NCBI RefSeq assembly: GCF_024734665.1
Contig: NZ_CP102931.1
Coordinates: forward strand, 4,834,001 to 4,898,000
Direction of reading: 5' to 3'
DNA from: Variovorax paradoxus
Lineage (GTDB): Bacteria; Pseudomonadota; Gammaproteobacteria; Burkholderiales; Burkholderiaceae_C
Length of the DNA: 64,000 bases
Part shown: piece by piece, positions 52,061 to 62,048 of the stretch
Layout of the letters: each line of letters opens with the position of its first letter
Position numbering within the stretch: the first letter of the stretch is position 1
The notes under the pieces: model-generated
What the model was told of the DNA's origin: nothing
The model's input: the letters and a program-made list of their open reading frames with translations, nothing else
Databases searched by the model: none
Position numbers and translations under genes: made by a program

Positions 52061-54877
52061 TCAATGCGCCTTGTCCCAGTTGGGACCGACACCGATCTCG
52101 GCCAGCAGCGGCACCTTCAGCGCGGCCACACCGGCCATGAGACGAGGGACTTCGGTGCGCACCCATTCGATCTCGGCCTCGGGCACTTCGAACACCAGTT
52201 CGTCGTGCACCTGCATGATCATCTTGGTGCCGCGCTTCTCCTCGTCAAGCACGTTCTGTACCTTGACCATGCTGAGCTTGATCAGGTCGGCGGCCGTGCC
52301 TTGCATCGGCGCATTGATGGCCGCGCGCTCGGCGCCGCCGCGGCGCGGGCCGTTGGGCGAATTGATCTCGGGCAGGTAGAGGCGCCGGCCGAACACGGTC
52401 TCCACGTAGCCCTGCTCCTTGGCCTGCGCCTTGGTCTCGTCCATGTAGGCCTTCACGCCCGGGTAGCGCGCAAAGTAGCGCTCGATGTACGAGGCTGCGG
52501 CCTTGGTCTCGATGCCGAGGTTGCGCGCAAGGCCGAAGCTGCTCATGCCGTAGATCAGGCCGAAGTTGATGACCTTGGCATAGCGGCGCTGCTCGCTCGA
52601 CACCTGGTCGGGCGTGGAGCCGAACACCTCGGCGGCGGTGGCGCGGTGCACGTCGATGCCGTCAGTGAAGGCGCGCAGCAGCGACTCGTCGCCGCTGATG
52701 TGGGCCATGATGCGCAGCTCGATCTGCGAGTAGTCGGCGCTGGCGATCACGCTGCCCGCCGGTGCCACGAAGGCCTCGCGCACGCGGCGGCCTTCGGGCG
52801 TTCGGATCGGAATGTTCTGCAGGTTGGGGTCGTTGCTGCTGAGGCGGCCGGTGACGGCCACTGCCTGCGCGTAGTGCGTGTGCACGCGGCCGGTGCGTGG
52901 GTTGGCGAGCTGGCCGAGCTTGTCGGTGTAGGTGCCCTTGAGCTTCGACAGGCCGCGGTGTTCGAGGATCTTGGCCGGCAGCGGATAGTCTTCGGCCAGC
53001 TTCTCGAGCACCTCTTCGTCGGTGCTGGGCGCGCCGCTCGGCGTCTTCTTGACCACGGGCAGGCCCAGCTTGGTGAAGAAAATCTCGCCGATCTGCTTGG
53101 GCGAACCGAGGTTGAAGGGCTGGCCGGCGATGTCGTAGGCCTCCTGCTCCAGTTCCATGATGCGCTTGCCGAGTTCGTGGCTTTGCGTGGCAAGCGTAGG
53201 GGCATCGATCAGCACGCCGTTGCGCTCGACGCGGTAAAGCGCCTCGCTCGAATCCATCTCGAGCTGGTAGACGAAGCGCAGTTTTTCGTCGGCTTCGAGG
53301 CGCGGCCACAGCGTGTTGTGCACGTCGAGCGTCTGGTCGCTGTCCTCGCACGAATACTCCGCCGCCTTGGCGATGTCGACCTGGCTGAACGGGATCTGGT
53401 GCGCACCCTTGCCGCACAGGTCTTCGTACGAGATGCCGCTGCGTCCCAGATGGCGCTCGGCCAGGCTGGAAAGACCGTGTGGCTTGTGCACTTCGAGCAC
53501 GTAGCTCTGCAGCATGGTGTCGTGCGCGTAGCCCTGCACCTCGATGCCGTGGTTGGCGAACACGTGGCGGTCGTACTTGATGTGCTGGCCGAGCTTTTTC
53601 TTGGCACCGTTCTCCAGCCAGGGCTTGAGCTTCGCGAGTACCTCGTCGATGGGCAACTGCTCGGGCGCATCGGGGTAGTTGTGCGTAAGCGGGATGTAGG
53701 CCGCTTCGCCGGGCGTGACGCTGAAGCTCACGCCGACGATCTGCGCGACCATCTCGTCGAGCGAGGTGGTCTCGGTATCGATGGCCGCGAGTTCGGCGGT
53801 TTCGAGCTTTGCGAGCCAGGCGTCGAACTGCGCCCAGGTCGTGATCGTGTCGTACTTGAGATTGCTCGCGGGCGCGGCGGCCTCCTGCGCCTCGAGCTCG
53901 GAGGGTTCGTCGAACAGGCCGCCCTGGTCGCTGTCGGCCTTGGAGGCAGCCTTCTTCTTGATGTTCTCTTCGATCAGCTCGGGCGGCACTTCCTGCGCTT
54001 CGAGCGACTTGACCAGGCTCTTGAAGCCGAACTTCTCGTAGAAGGGTTTCAGCTCGGCGGTCTGCGGCGCGCCGACGGGCAGGCCTTCGAGCGACGGCAG
54101 GCCGGTGACGTGGCCGTCGAGGTCGCAGTCGGTACGGATGGTGACGAGGCGCTTGCTCAGCGGCAGCTTGTCGATGGCCTGGCGCAGGTTTTCGCCCGCG
54201 GCGCCCTTCACTTCGGCGGCGCGTTCGATCAATGCATCGAGCGAGCCGTATTCGAGCAGCCATTTGGCAGCGGTCTTGGGGCCGACCTTCGGGACGCCGG
54301 GCACGTTGTCGACCGTATCGCCCACCAGCGTCTGATAGTCGATCATCAGGTTCGGCGGCACGCCGAACTCGGACGTCACGCCTGCCACGTCGCGCCTCTT
54401 GCCGTTCATCGTGTCGATGATGGTGATGTGCTCGTCGACCAGCTGGCTCAGGTCCTTGTCGCCGCTGGACACGATCACCTCGACGCCTTGGGCAGCAGCG
54501 ACCTTGGCGAGCGTGCCGATGACGTCATCGGCTTCCACGTCGGGCACGCTGAGCACGGGCCAGCCGAGCAGCTTCACCACTTCGTGGATGGGGTCGATCT
54601 GGCTGCGAAGGTCGTCGGGCATCGGCGAGCGGTTGGCCTTGTATTCGGGGTACCAGTCGTCGCGGAAGGTCTTGCCGGGCGCGTCGAAGATGCAGGCTGC
54701 GTAATCGGCGCGCACCTCGCGGCGCAGCGCGGTCATCATGTTGATCATTCCCCGGATGGCGCCGGTCGCCGGGCTCTTGGGATCGCCGGGCACGGCCCGC
54801 AGATCGGGCATTGCGTGGAAGGCGCGGTAGAGGTAGCTCGAGCCATCGACGAGCAGCAGCGTTTTCTTGTCGGTCAT
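52061..54877 (-). CDS. polA: DNA polymerase I
   Basis: This is a 938-residue full-length polymerase. The 5'-nuclease domain (about 1-290) starts TLLLVDGSSYLYRAFHAM and has the VEADDVIGTLA and GDKDLSQLV acidic sites. The 3'-5' proofreading domain (about 335-520) keeps the DxE motif in AIDTETTSLDEM, so it should be active. The polymerase domain has motif A DYSQIELR, the O-helix region RRYAKVINFGLIYGMS, and motif C VHDELVFEV. It functions in repair and Okazaki-fragment processing. The ATG at 54877 matches the family N-terminus. Confidence 0.98.
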   Translation of the reverse strand: MTDKKTLLLVDGSSYLYRAFHAMPDLRAVPGDPKSPATGAIRGMINMMTALRREVRADYAACIFDAPGKTFRDDWYPEYKANRSPMPDDLRSQIDPIHEVVKLLGWPVLSVPDVEADDVIGTLAKVAAAQGVEVIVSSGDKDLSQLVDEHITIIDTMNGKRRDVAGVTSEFGVPPNLMIDYQTLVGDTVDNVPGVPKVGPKTAAKWLLEYGSLDALIERAAEVKGAAGENLRQAIDKLPLSKRLVTIRTDCDLDGHVTGLPSLEGLPVGAPQTAELKPFYEKFGFKSLVKSLEAQEVPPELIEENIKKKAASKADSDQGGLFDEPSELEAQEAAAPASNLKYDTITTWAQFDAWLAKLETAELAAIDTETTSLDEMVAQIVGVSFSVTPGEAAYIPLTHNYPDAPEQLPIDEVLAKLKPWLENGAKKKLGQHIKYDRHVFANHGIEVQGYAHDTMLQSYVLEVHKPHGLSSLAERHLGRSGISYEDLCGKGAHQIPFSQVDIAKAAEYSCEDSDQTLDVHNTLWPRLEADEKLRFVYQLEMDSSEALYRVERNGVLIDAPTLATQSHELGKRIMELEQEAYDIAGQPFNLGSPKQIGEIFFTKLGLPVVKKTPSGAPSTDEEVLEKLAEDYPLPAKILEHRGLSKLKGTYTDKLGQLANPRTGRVHTHYAQAVAVTGRLSSNDPNLQNIPIRTPEGRRVREAFVAPAGSVIASADYSQIELRIMAHISGDESLLRAFTDGIDVHRATAAEVFGSTPDQVSSEQRRYAKVINFGLIYGMSSFGLARNLGIETKAAASYIERYFARYPGVKAYMDETKAQAKEQGYVETVFGRRLYLPEINSPNGPRRGGAERAAINAPMQGTAADLIKLSMVKVQNVLDEEKRGTKMIMQVHDELVFEVPEAEIEWVRTEVPRLMAGVAALKVPLLAEIGVGPNWDKAH

Positions 54878-54974
54878 CGGGCCATTTTGCCGTGCCCGCG
54901 ACGGCGTCCGAAGCCACGACGGCACGCGGTGTCAACCGACGCCCCGGAACCGGGGGCGAGCCTACAATCAAGGC

Positions 54975-55346
54975 ATGCCTAGCTCCACACTCCTGGTCGC
55001 CCGCCGCATCCTGCTGGCGCTGGCTTTCGCAGCCCCCTTTGCCGCCGTACAGGCGCAGCAGCCCGCAGCCGCCCCCGCGGCGGCCCCGGCCGCATCGCTA
55101 CCAAATCAGGAGCAGGACAAAGCCGAAGGCCGACGCAACCAGAAGGTCGAGAACATCCATACCGAGGACAGCGGCGCCTCGGTCGACGAAGTCCGCTACG
55201 GCGGCCGCACGCAGAGCATCAACGTCACGCCCAAGGCCAACGTGCCGGGCTACGAAGTGCTGCCCGCCGATGCGTACACGGGACGCCAGGGCTCGTCGGA
55301 AACGGGCGCCAACGGCCCCCGCGTCTGGAACGTGATGAAGTTCTGA
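54975..55346 (+). CDS. Small secreted protein upstream of thrB
   Basis: The 123-residue protein has a signal peptide (about 1-28, ending VQAQ), an Ala/Pro linker, then a domain of about 75 residues with VDEVRYGGRTQSINVTPKA and a C-terminal RVWNVMKF. It may be a distant DUF2782 member, which in other proteobacteria is also found by polA and thrB; this is not certain. AAGG lies just before the ATG. It is divergent from polA and probably transcribed with thrB, 55 bases on. Confidence 0.8.
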   Translation: MPSSTLLVARRILLALAFAAPFAAVQAQQPAAAPAAAPAASLPNQEQDKAEGRRNQKVENIHTEDSGASVDEVRYGGRTQSINVTPKANVPGYEVLPADAYTGRQGSSETGANGPRVWNVMKF

Positions 55347-55401
55347 CCGTGCGTTCTTTCGTCCTGGTTTTTGCAGCGGCAACGCGGCGCTGAGTACCGC
55401 A

Positions 55402-56460
55402 ATGGCAGTTTTCACCGAAGTCAGTTTCGGCGAGGCAGACGCGCTCGTCCAACGCCTGGGCCTGGGCCCGCTGCGCGAGCTGCGCGGCATCGAGGGCGGC
55501 ATCGAAAACACCAACTACTTCGCGACCACCGAGTCCGGCGAATTCGTGTTGACGCTGTTCGAACGCCTGAGTGCCGAGCAGCTCCCTTACTACCTTTGTC
55601 TGATGAAGCACCTGGCGGCTGCCGGCCTGCCTGTGCCCGCGCCCGTGGCGGCAGCCGAGCCCGCCGCCGCCGAGAAACCCAGGAAGAACCAGCCCCCCGT
55701 GCCCGCCGAGGCCGCGTGCGACCTGCTGCACATCGTGGCCGGCAAGCCTGCTGCGGTGGTGCAGAAGCTCTCGGGCCACAGCGAACTGGCCCCCGGCACG
55801 GCGCATTGCGCCGAACTGGGCGCGATGCTGGCACGCATGCACCTCGCGGGGCGCGACTACCCCCGCATCCAGCCAAACCTGCGCGGCCTGCACTGGTGGA
55901 ACGAGACGGTGCCGGTGGTGCTGCCGTACATCGAGGAATCGCAAGCCGCCCTGCTGCGTGCCGAACTGGCCTACCAGAACCACGTCGCCGAGTCGTCGGC
56001 CTATGCGGCGCTGCCGCGTGGCCCGGTGCATGCAGACATGTTCCGCGACAACGTGATGTTCGCGACCGGCGGCGAGGCCGGCGCTGCGCCGCGCCTGACC
56101 GGCGTGTTCGACTTCTACTTCGCCGGCACCGACACCTGGCTGTTCGACCTGGCCGTGTGCCTGAACGACTGGGCCATCGACCTGCCGACCGGCCGGCACG
56201 ACGCCGAACGCGCCGACTCGCTGCTGTCGGCCTACGAAACCGTGCGACCGCTGAACGCCGCCGAGCGCGCCCTGCTGCCCGCGATGCTGCGCGCCGCGGC
56301 GCTGCGCTTCTGGATTTCCCGGCTCTGGGACTTCCATCTGCCGCGCGAGGCGAGCATGCTCAAGCCCCATGACCCCACGCACTTCGAACGCGTGCTGCGC
56401 GACCGCGCCACCCACCCGCATGCCATGGCACAGGCCCTCGAGCCGCTGCTGGCTGCCTGA
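55402..56460 (+). CDS. thrB: Homoserine kinase (ThrB, aminoglycoside-phosphotransferase fold)
   Basis: The 352-residue protein is the second type of homoserine kinase, an APH-fold enzyme common in Burkholderiales and Pseudomonas. Visible motifs are GIENTNYF at the nucleotide site, the catalytic GPVHADMFRDNVMF, and FDFYFAGTD as the metal-binding DFG-like segment. It makes O-phosphohomoserine in threonine synthesis. An Ala/Pro/Lys-rich insert of about 25 residues (81-106) makes it longer than most relatives (about 320). Confidence 0.96.
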   Translation: MAVFTEVSFGEADALVQRLGLGPLRELRGIEGGIENTNYFATTESGEFVLTLFERLSAEQLPYYLCLMKHLAAAGLPVPAPVAAAEPAAAEKPRKNQPPVPAEAACDLLHIVAGKPAAVVQKLSGHSELAPGTAHCAELGAMLARMHLAGRDYPRIQPNLRGLHWWNETVPVVLPYIEESQAALLRAELAYQNHVAESSAYAALPRGPVHADMFRDNVMFATGGEAGAAPRLTGVFDFYFAGTDTWLFDLAVCLNDWAIDLPTGRHDAERADSLLSAYETVRPLNAAERALLPAMLRAAALRFWISRLWDFHLPREASMLKPHDPTHFERVLRDRATHPHAMAQALEPLLAA

Positions 56461-56469
56461 TCTCTACAC

Positions 56470-57306
56470 ATGAAACTCAACCTCGTGCCGGCGCGAACCG
56501 GCGTCGAATGGGTCCGCCTCGGACTCAAGAACTTCTGGCGACAGCCGCTGGCCTTTGTCTCGCTGTTCCTGATGTTCATGGCGCTGATCACGAGCATCTC
56601 GCAGCTGCCGCTGATCGGCAGATTCATTCCGTTCGTGCTGCTGCCGTTCTCCACGCTGGGCTTCATGGTCGCGGCGTCGGTGGCCGACGCCTCGGCGACC
56701 AACACCGATCTTCCAGGAGACGCGGTCGGCGTGAAAAAACCGACCGGCGCACTCATGTTCCTGTCGGTGGCGCGTGCCATGCGAACGGAATGGCGCGCGC
56801 TGGCTGTACTTGGCGTGATCTCGGCGGTGTATTGCTTCCTGACCGTGTTCCTGACCGCGCTGGTCGACGGCGGCCAGTTCATGCGCAGCTACCTGCTGGG
56901 CGAAACCCCGACGAAGGAAGTGCTGGAAAGCAGCCGCTTCCAGATGGCGAATCTGCTTCAGATGTGCCTCGCGCTGCCGCTGGTCGCGGCGATGTGGCAT
57001 GCCCCCGCGCTGGTTCACTGGCACCGGGTGGAGCCGGTGAAGAGCATTTTCTTCAGCCTGGTGGCGATGTTCCGGAATTTCGGCGCCTATGCGCTGTACT
57101 GGCTCGCGTGGTGCGGCGTGCTGGTGCTCGGCCTCCTGGCGGCGGCGCTGGTCGGCACCATCGTGATCGGCGTGGGCTCGCTGGGTTCGGACACCGGTGC
57201 AATGGCCATCGGCAACATCCTGATGGTCGGCACGGTGCTGACGCTCGCCGCCATGGCGCAGGCGTCGAACTGGTTCACCTTCCGCGACACCTTCAATCCG
57301 GACTGA
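56470..57306 (+). CDS. BPSS1780-family integral membrane protein
   Basis: The 278-residue protein has about six predicted membrane helices and the N-terminal segment LGLKNFWRQPLAFVSLFLMF typical of the BPSS1780 family, whose role is unknown. It follows thrB after nine bases and is probably co-transcribed. It converges on uvrD. Confidence 0.88.
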   Translation: MKLNLVPARTGVEWVRLGLKNFWRQPLAFVSLFLMFMALITSISQLPLIGRFIPFVLLPFSTLGFMVAASVADASATNTDLPGDAVGVKKPTGALMFLSVARAMRTEWRALAVLGVISAVYCFLTVFLTALVDGGQFMRSYLLGETPTKEVLESSRFQMANLLQMCLALPLVAAMWHAPALVHWHRVEPVKSIFFSLVAMFRNFGAYALYWLAWCGVLVLGLLAAALVGTIVIGVGSLGSDTGAMAIGNILMVGTVLTLAAMAQASNWFTFRDTFNPD

Positions 57307-57328
57307 GCGCCGCCGCGGCCGGCGGCGC
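57307..57328. repeat. GC-rich hairpin between convergent genes
   Basis: GCGCCGCC, six-base loop, GGCGGCGC: a perfect 8-bp stem directly after the membrane protein stop codon. No T-run follows, so intrinsic termination is doubtful. Confidence 0.45.
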
Positions 57329-57338
57329 CCCTCCAAGC

Positions 57339-59762
57339 TCAGATCGGCGTGAGCTTGGCCACCGACAGCGCCAGCCACTTCACGCCATGTCGCGCGAACT
57401 TGACCTGTGCGCGTGCGTCGTCGCCCGTGCCTTCGAGCGCGGTCACCGTGCCTTCGCCGAACTTGTTGTGGAACACCTGCATGCCCGAGCGCAGGCCGTG
57501 TGAAGGCGCTGTCTTCTGCGGCGGCACGGGTGGGCTGGCAAAGGTGTCCTTGTCGCGGCTGCTGCTGCCGCCGCCATAGCCACCACCGCTGTAGCCGCCC
57601 CCACCACCGCGCGTGCTCGCATAGCCCCCGCCATAGCCGAAGGCCGATGGCGTGAAGCCCTGGTTCTTGGGTGTGAGCCACTTCAGCGCGCCTTCGGGCA
57701 GCTCGTCGAAGAAGCGGCTCTTGACGTTGTAGCGAGTCTGGCCGTGCAGCATGCGCGTCTGCGAATGGCTCAGGTACAGGCGCTTGCGGGCGCGCGTGAT
57801 CGCCACGTACATCAGGCGGCGTTCTTCCTCGAGGCTCTCGAAATCGCTCATCGAGTTCTCGTGCGGGAACAGGCCCTCTTCCATGCCGGTGATGAATACG
57901 CAGTCGAACTCCAGGCCCTTGGCGGCATGCACGGTCATCAACTGCACCGCGTCTTGCCCAGCCTGCGCCTGGTTGTCGCCCGATTCGAGCGCGGCGTGCG
58001 TGAGAAAGGCGGCCAGCGGGCTCAGCGTTTCGCCGGTTTCGGCGTCGGGCGCGAGCGGCTCGTCGAGCACCGGACGGCTCGGGTCGATACCCTGGCTCGC
58101 GGGCGACTGGCGCAGCTCGTCGACCGGCAACGCCACGGCGTCGCGGCCGAAGCCTTCCTGCGTGACGAAGCTCTCGGCCGCATTCACCAGTTCGTCCAAG
58201 TTCTCGAGGCGGTCGGCGCCTTCGCGATCGGCCTTGTAGTGCTCGACGAGGCCGCTGTGGTCGAGCACCAGCTCGATGATCTCTCGCAGGCTCACGCCCT
58301 GGGTCTGCTCGCGCAGCACGTCGATCTTGGCTACGAAGCCCGTGAGGTTGGCGCCGGCCTTGCCGCCGACGACGCTCACCGCATCGTGCAGCGAGCGCCC
58401 GGCCGCGCGCGCCGCGTCCTGCAGGGTTTCGAGCGTGCGCGCACCGATGCCGCGCGGCGGGAAATTGACGACGCGCAGGAAGCTGGTGTCGTCGTCCTTG
58501 TTCTCCAGCAGGCGCAGGTAGGCCAGCGCGTGCTTGATTTCGGCGCGCTCGAAGAAGCGCAGGCCGCCGTACACGCGGTACGGCACCGAGGCATTGAAGA
58601 GCGCCGTTTCGATCACCCGGCTCTGCGCGTTGCTGCGGTAGAGCACGGCCATTTCCTTGCGCTCGTAGCCGTCGCGCGCGAGCTGGCGCATTTCCTCGAC
58701 CATCCACTGGGCTTCGGCGAGATCGGTGGGCGATTCGTACACGCGCACCGGTTCGCCCGGCCCCTGGTCGGTGCGCAGGTTCTTGCCCAGGCGCTTCTTG
58801 TTGTGGCTGATGAGCTCGTTGGCCGAGTCGAGGATGTTGCTGTAGCTGCGGTAGTTCTGCTCCAGCTTTATCTGGTGGCGCACGTCGAACTCGCGCACGA
58901 AGTCGGTCATGTTGCCCACGCGTGCACCGCGGAAGGCGTAGATGCTCTGGTCGTCGTCGCCCACGGCGATGACGCTGCTGCTCTCGCTCGGCGTGAACTG
59001 GCCGGCGACGGTGTTGCCCGTGAGCATCTTGATCCACGCGTACTGCAGGCGGTTGGTGTCCTGGAACTCGTCGATCAGGATGTGGCGGAAGCGCCGCTGG
59101 TAGTGCTCGCGCACCGGGTCGTTGTCGCGCAGCAGTTCGTAGCTGCGCAGCATGAGCTCGCCGAAGTCGACCACGCCTTCGCGCTGGCACTGCTCTTCGT
59201 AGAGGCGATAGAGCTCGACCTTCTTCCGGTCGTCGTCGCTGCGAACTTCGACGTCGCCGGGGCGCAGGCCGTCTTCCTTGGCGCCGGCGATGAACCATTG
59301 CGTCTGCTTGGCCGGGAAGCGCTCGTCGTCGACGTTGAACTGCTTCATCAGACGCTTGATGGCCGAGAGCTGGTCTTGCGTGTCGAGGATCTGGAAGGTC
59401 GACGGCAGGTTGGCCAGCTTCCAGTGCGCGCGCAGCAGGCGGTTGCACAGGCCGTGGAAGGTGCCGATCCACATGCCGCGCACATTGACGGGCAGCATCG
59501 CCGTCAGCCGCGTCATCATTTCTTTCGCGGCCTTGTTGGTGAAGGTCACGGCGAGGATGCCGCCGGCGGAGACCTGGCCCGTCTGCAGCAGCCAGGCGAT
59601 GCGGGTGGTGAGCACGCGCGTCTTGCCGGAACCGGCGCCGGCCAGGATCAGCGCGTTGCCCTCTGGCAGCGTGACCGCGGCGAGTTGCTCCGCGTTCAGG
59701 TTCTGGAGCAGCGGCAGCGCTGGAGGGTGGGCGTCAGCCGCAGGATCGTTAAACAACATCAT
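57339..59762 (-). CDS. uvrD: UvrD/PcrA-type superfamily 1 DNA helicase
   Basis: The 807-residue helicase has Walker A AGAGSGKT (41-48), motif II DEFQD, motif [16 protein letters not shown], and motifs [15 protein letters not shown] and [11 protein letters not shown]. The C-terminus carries the Tudor-like domain ([13 protein letters not shown]) by which UvrD and PcrA bind RNA polymerase. A glycine/tyrosine-rich linker (about 709-733) separates the two. It functions in nucleotide-excision and mismatch repair. Two adjacent ATGs (59762 and 59759) are equally possible starts. It is divergent from guaC. Confidence 0.95.
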   Translation of the reverse strand: MMLFNDPAADAHPPALPLLQNLNAEQLAAVTLPEGNALILAGAGSGKTRVLTTRIAWLLQTGQVSAGGILAVTFTNKAAKEMMTRLTAMLPVNVRGMWIGTFHGLCNRLLRAHWKLANLPSTFQILDTQDQLSAIKRLMKQFNVDDERFPAKQTQWFIAGAKEDGLRPGDVEVRSDDDRKKVELYRLYEEQCQREGVVDFGELMLRSYELLRDNDPVREHYQRRFRHILIDEFQDTNRLQYAWIKMLTGNTVAGQFTPSESSSVIAVGDDDQSIYAFRGARVGNMTDFVREFDVRHQIKLEQNYRSYSNILDSANELISHNKKRLGKNLRTDQGPGEPVRVYESPTDLAEAQWMVEEMRQLARDGYERKEMAVLYRSNAQSRVIETALFNASVPYRVYGGLRFFERAEIKHALAYLRLLENKDDDTSFLRVVNFPPRGIGARTLETLQDAARAAGRSLHDAVSVVGGKAGANLTGFVAKIDVLREQTQGVSLREIIELVLDHSGLVEHYKADREGADRLENLDELVNAAESFVTQEGFGRDAVALPVDELRQSPASQGIDPSRPVLDEPLAPDAETGETLSPLAAFLTHAALESGDNQAQAGQDAVQLMTVHAAKGLEFDCVFITGMEEGLFPHENSMSDFESLEEERRLMYVAITRARKRLYLSHSQTRMLHGQTRYNVKSRFFDELPEGALKWLTPKNQGFTPSAFGYGGGYASTRGGGGGYSGGGYGGGSSSRDKDTFASPPVPPQKTAPSHGLRSGMQVFHNKFGEGTVTALEGTGDDARAQVKFARHGVKWLALSVAKLTPI

Positions 59763-59831
59763 GCGATTGTAGAAACCACGGCGTATGCGGGTTATATGAA
59801 GAACCGGAAGACCTGCCTTTGCGAGACCGCG

Positions 59832-59874
59832 TAAAATCAATCACCGGGCCCAAGTTTCTTGCGCCCGGTTTTTT
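59832..59874 (+). promoter_or_regulatory. guaC leader: terminator-like hairpin after a TAAAAT element
   Basis: ACCGGGC (59843-59849) and GCCCGGT (59863-59869) pair; inside them CAAG and CTTG pair after one C-C mismatch, with a TTT loop. Six T follow (59869-59874). It has the form of an intrinsic terminator on the guaC strand, 91 bases before the start codon. TAAAAT at 59832-59837 may be the -10. It could attenuate guaC or stop readthrough; there is no plus-strand gene just upstream to need a terminator. Confidence 0.55.
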
Positions 59875-59965
59875 GTGGGCGTTTTCCTTGCAGAACGCAC
59901 CGCGAAAGCCGGCCGGACCAAGCGCTCATTCGTTTCTTTCAACGATTCCTTTCAGGAGCCTGGTC

Positions 59966-60943
59966 ATGCAAATTTTCGATTACGACAACATCCTTCTGCT
60001 CCCGCGCAAGTGCCGCGTGGAGAGCCGCTCCGAGTGCGACACCAGCGTGGTGCTGGGCGAACGCAGCTTCCGCCTGCCGGTGGTGCCCGCCAACATGAAG
60101 ACGGTGGTCGACGAGTCGATCTGCCTGTGGCTGGCGCAGAACGGCTATTTCTACGTGATGCACCGCTTCGACCTCGACAACGTCAAGTTCGTCAAGGAGA
60201 TGCAGGGCAAGGGCGTGTTCGCTTCCATCTCTCTGGGCGTGAAGAAGGCCGACTACGACACCGTCGACCAACTGGTGGCACAGGGCCTCGTGCCCGAGTA
60301 CGTCACGATCGACATCGCGCACGGCCACGCCGACAGCGTGAAGAACATGATCGGCTACCTGAAGGAAAAGCTGCCCAAGACCTTCGTGATTGCCGGCAAC
60401 GTCGGCACGCCCGAGGCGGTGATCGATCTCGAGAACTGGGGAGCTGACGCGACCAAGGTCGGCATCGGCCCGGGCAAGGTCTGCATCACCAAGCTCAAGA
60501 CCGGCTTCGGCACCGGCGGCTGGCAGCTGTCGGCGCTCAAGTGGTGCGCGCGCGTGGCGACCAAGCCGATCATTGCCGACGGCGGCATCCGCGACCACGG
60601 CGACATTGCCAAGAGCGTGCGCTTCGGCGCGTCGATGGTCATGATCGGCTCGCTGTTCGCGGGGCACGAGGAGTCGCCGGGCAAGACGGTCGAGGTCGAC
60701 GGCGTGCTGTTCAAGGAGTACTACGGCTCCGCCAGCGACTTCAACAAGGGCGAGTACAAGCACGTCGAGGGCAAGCGCATCCTCGAACCCATCAAGGGCA
60801 AGCTGGCCGAAACGCTGGTCGAAATGGAGCAGGACGTGCAGAGCTCGATCAGCTACGCGGGCGGCCGCGCGCTGATGGACATCCGCAAGGTCAACTACGT
60901 CACGCTGGGCGGCGACAACGCGGGCGAGCACCTGCTGATGTAG
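59966..60943 (+). CDS. guaC: GMP reductase
   Basis: The 325-residue TIM-barrel enzyme of the IMPDH/GMPR family has no CBS domains. The catalytic Cys173 lies in [11 protein letters not shown], and the flexible active-site loop [11 protein letters not shown] follows. The N-terminal [20 protein letters not shown] marks it as the GuaC2-type group. It converts GMP to IMP with NADPH, balancing purine pools. CAGGAG lies about 9 bases before the ATG at 59966. The leader contains a terminator-like hairpin. Confidence 0.95.
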   Translation: MQIFDYDNILLLPRKCRVESRSECDTSVVLGERSFRLPVVPANMKTVVDESICLWLAQNGYFYVMHRFDLDNVKFVKEMQGKGVFASISLGVKKADYDTVDQLVAQGLVPEYVTIDIAHGHADSVKNMIGYLKEKLPKTFVIAGNVGTPEAVIDLENWGADATKVGIGPGKVCITKLKTGFGTGGWQLSALKWCARVATKPIIADGGIRDHGDIAKSVRFGASMVMIGSLFAGHEESPGKTVEVDGVLFKEYYGSASDFNKGEYKHVEGKRILEPIKGKLAETLVEMEQDVQSSISYAGGRALMDIRKVNYVTLGGDNAGEHLLM

Positions 60944-60964
60944 GCCGCTCCACCGGGGCGCCGG

Positions 60965-61831
60965 TCAGGCTTCCAGCAACTGCACCGCGTGCCGGTGCAG
61001 GGTGTGGGCCGGGTCGGCAAGCGCGTCGACCACATCGAAGTGGTTGAGCCCCGGGAGCACCTCGCACACCGGCACGGTGTTGCGTCCCCACGCCTCGCGG
61101 ATCATCGCGTTGTGGCGGATGAACTCTTCGCTTTCTTCACCACCGGCAACGGCGTAGAGCTGGCCGCGTTTGGGCGCGGGCCACAGTGCAGGGCTGGCGC
61201 GCAGGGCATCTGCATCGGTCAGCTTCAGCACATTCTCGAGAAACGGCGTGCGCTGCAGCGGACGAAGGTCGTAGAGGCCCGAGATCGACAGCGCGTTGCG
61301 CACGAGCTGTGCGGGCAGATCGGGCGCGACCGCTTTCCAGTCGCAAGCCAACAGCGCCGCCGCCATGTGACCACCAGCCGAATGGCCCGCAACGGTGATC
61401 CGCAAAGGGTCGCCGCCATGGGCCGCAACGTGGCGCCAGGTCCATTCGAGCGCACGCACCATCTGCAGCAGGATGCCCGGCACCGTGACGGGCTGCTCCG
61501 GCGTGCCGGGGCACAGCGCGTAGTTGGGCTGGACCACGCAGATGCCGCGGTCATTGAACGCCGGCGCAATGAAGGAATGGTCTTTCTTGTCCATCGCGCG
61601 CCAGTAGCCGCCGTGGATGAAGACCAGCACTGGCGCGTCGGGCACCGGTGCGGGGAAGATGTCGAGCGTTTCGTTCACGCCCTGGCCGTAGGGAAGATCG
61701 ATCCGCGCCGGCAAGGCCTCGCGCGCCGCGGCCGATTCGCGCGCCCATCGCTCGAAGTACGCAGGATGATCTTTGACCCGTGCGAGGTTGTTGTACATGC
61801 CTTCCAGCCAGGCGGGGTCGAACGAGGCCAT
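60965..61831 (-). CDS. Alpha/beta hydrolase, arylformamidase (kynurenine formamidase)-like
   Basis: The 288-residue protein has the oxyanion motif HGGYW (73-77), characteristic of arylformamidases and HSL-type esterases, and the nucleophile Ser151 in GHSAGGH. The catalytic His is near the C-terminus in GLNHFDVVD. It may hydrolyse N-formylkynurenine or another formamide or ester; no kynurenine genes are adjacent. The ATG at 61831 is chosen; the frame stays open into the tRNA region. It converges on guaC. Confidence 0.86.
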   Translation of the reverse strand: MASFDPAWLEGMYNNLARVKDHPAYFERWARESAAAREALPARIDLPYGQGVNETLDIFPAPVPDAPVLVFIHGGYWRAMDKKDHSFIAPAFNDRGICVVQPNYALCPGTPEQPVTVPGILLQMVRALEWTWRHVAAHGGDPLRITVAGHSAGGHMAAALLACDWKAVAPDLPAQLVRNALSISGLYDLRPLQRTPFLENVLKLTDADALRASPALWPAPKRGQLYAVAGGEESEEFIRHNAMIREAWGRNTVPVCEVLPGLNHFDVVDALADPAHTLHRHAVQLLEA

Positions 61832-61921
61832 GCGATCTTTGCTCCGTGTTTCGCGAGGCGCGCATCTTGGCACGGCAGGGTGCGCCAAAACAGCAGTTCT
61901 GGTTAAAATTCGCCCTGCGTT

Positions 61922-61997
<76 letters not shown>

Positions 61998-62007
61998 ACC
62001 AATACAG

Positions 62008-62043
62008 AAAAGGCCTTGGCATACGCCAGGGCCTTTTCTTTTT
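62008..62043 (+). terminator. Intrinsic terminator after tRNA-Ala
   Basis: AAAAGGCCTTGGC pairs with GCCAGGGCCTTTT (one G-T) around ATAC, followed by CTTTTT. Confidence 0.88.
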
Positions 62044-62048
62044 CTGGC

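Noticed and set aside
52016..54982. Very long open frame antisense to polA, and similar ones antisense to 31676-34537, 34245-37784 and 56464-59472
   Set aside because: They are by-products of high third-position GC in the true genes. Their products are low-complexity (His/Arg/Gly/Ala-rich) with no recognisable domain.
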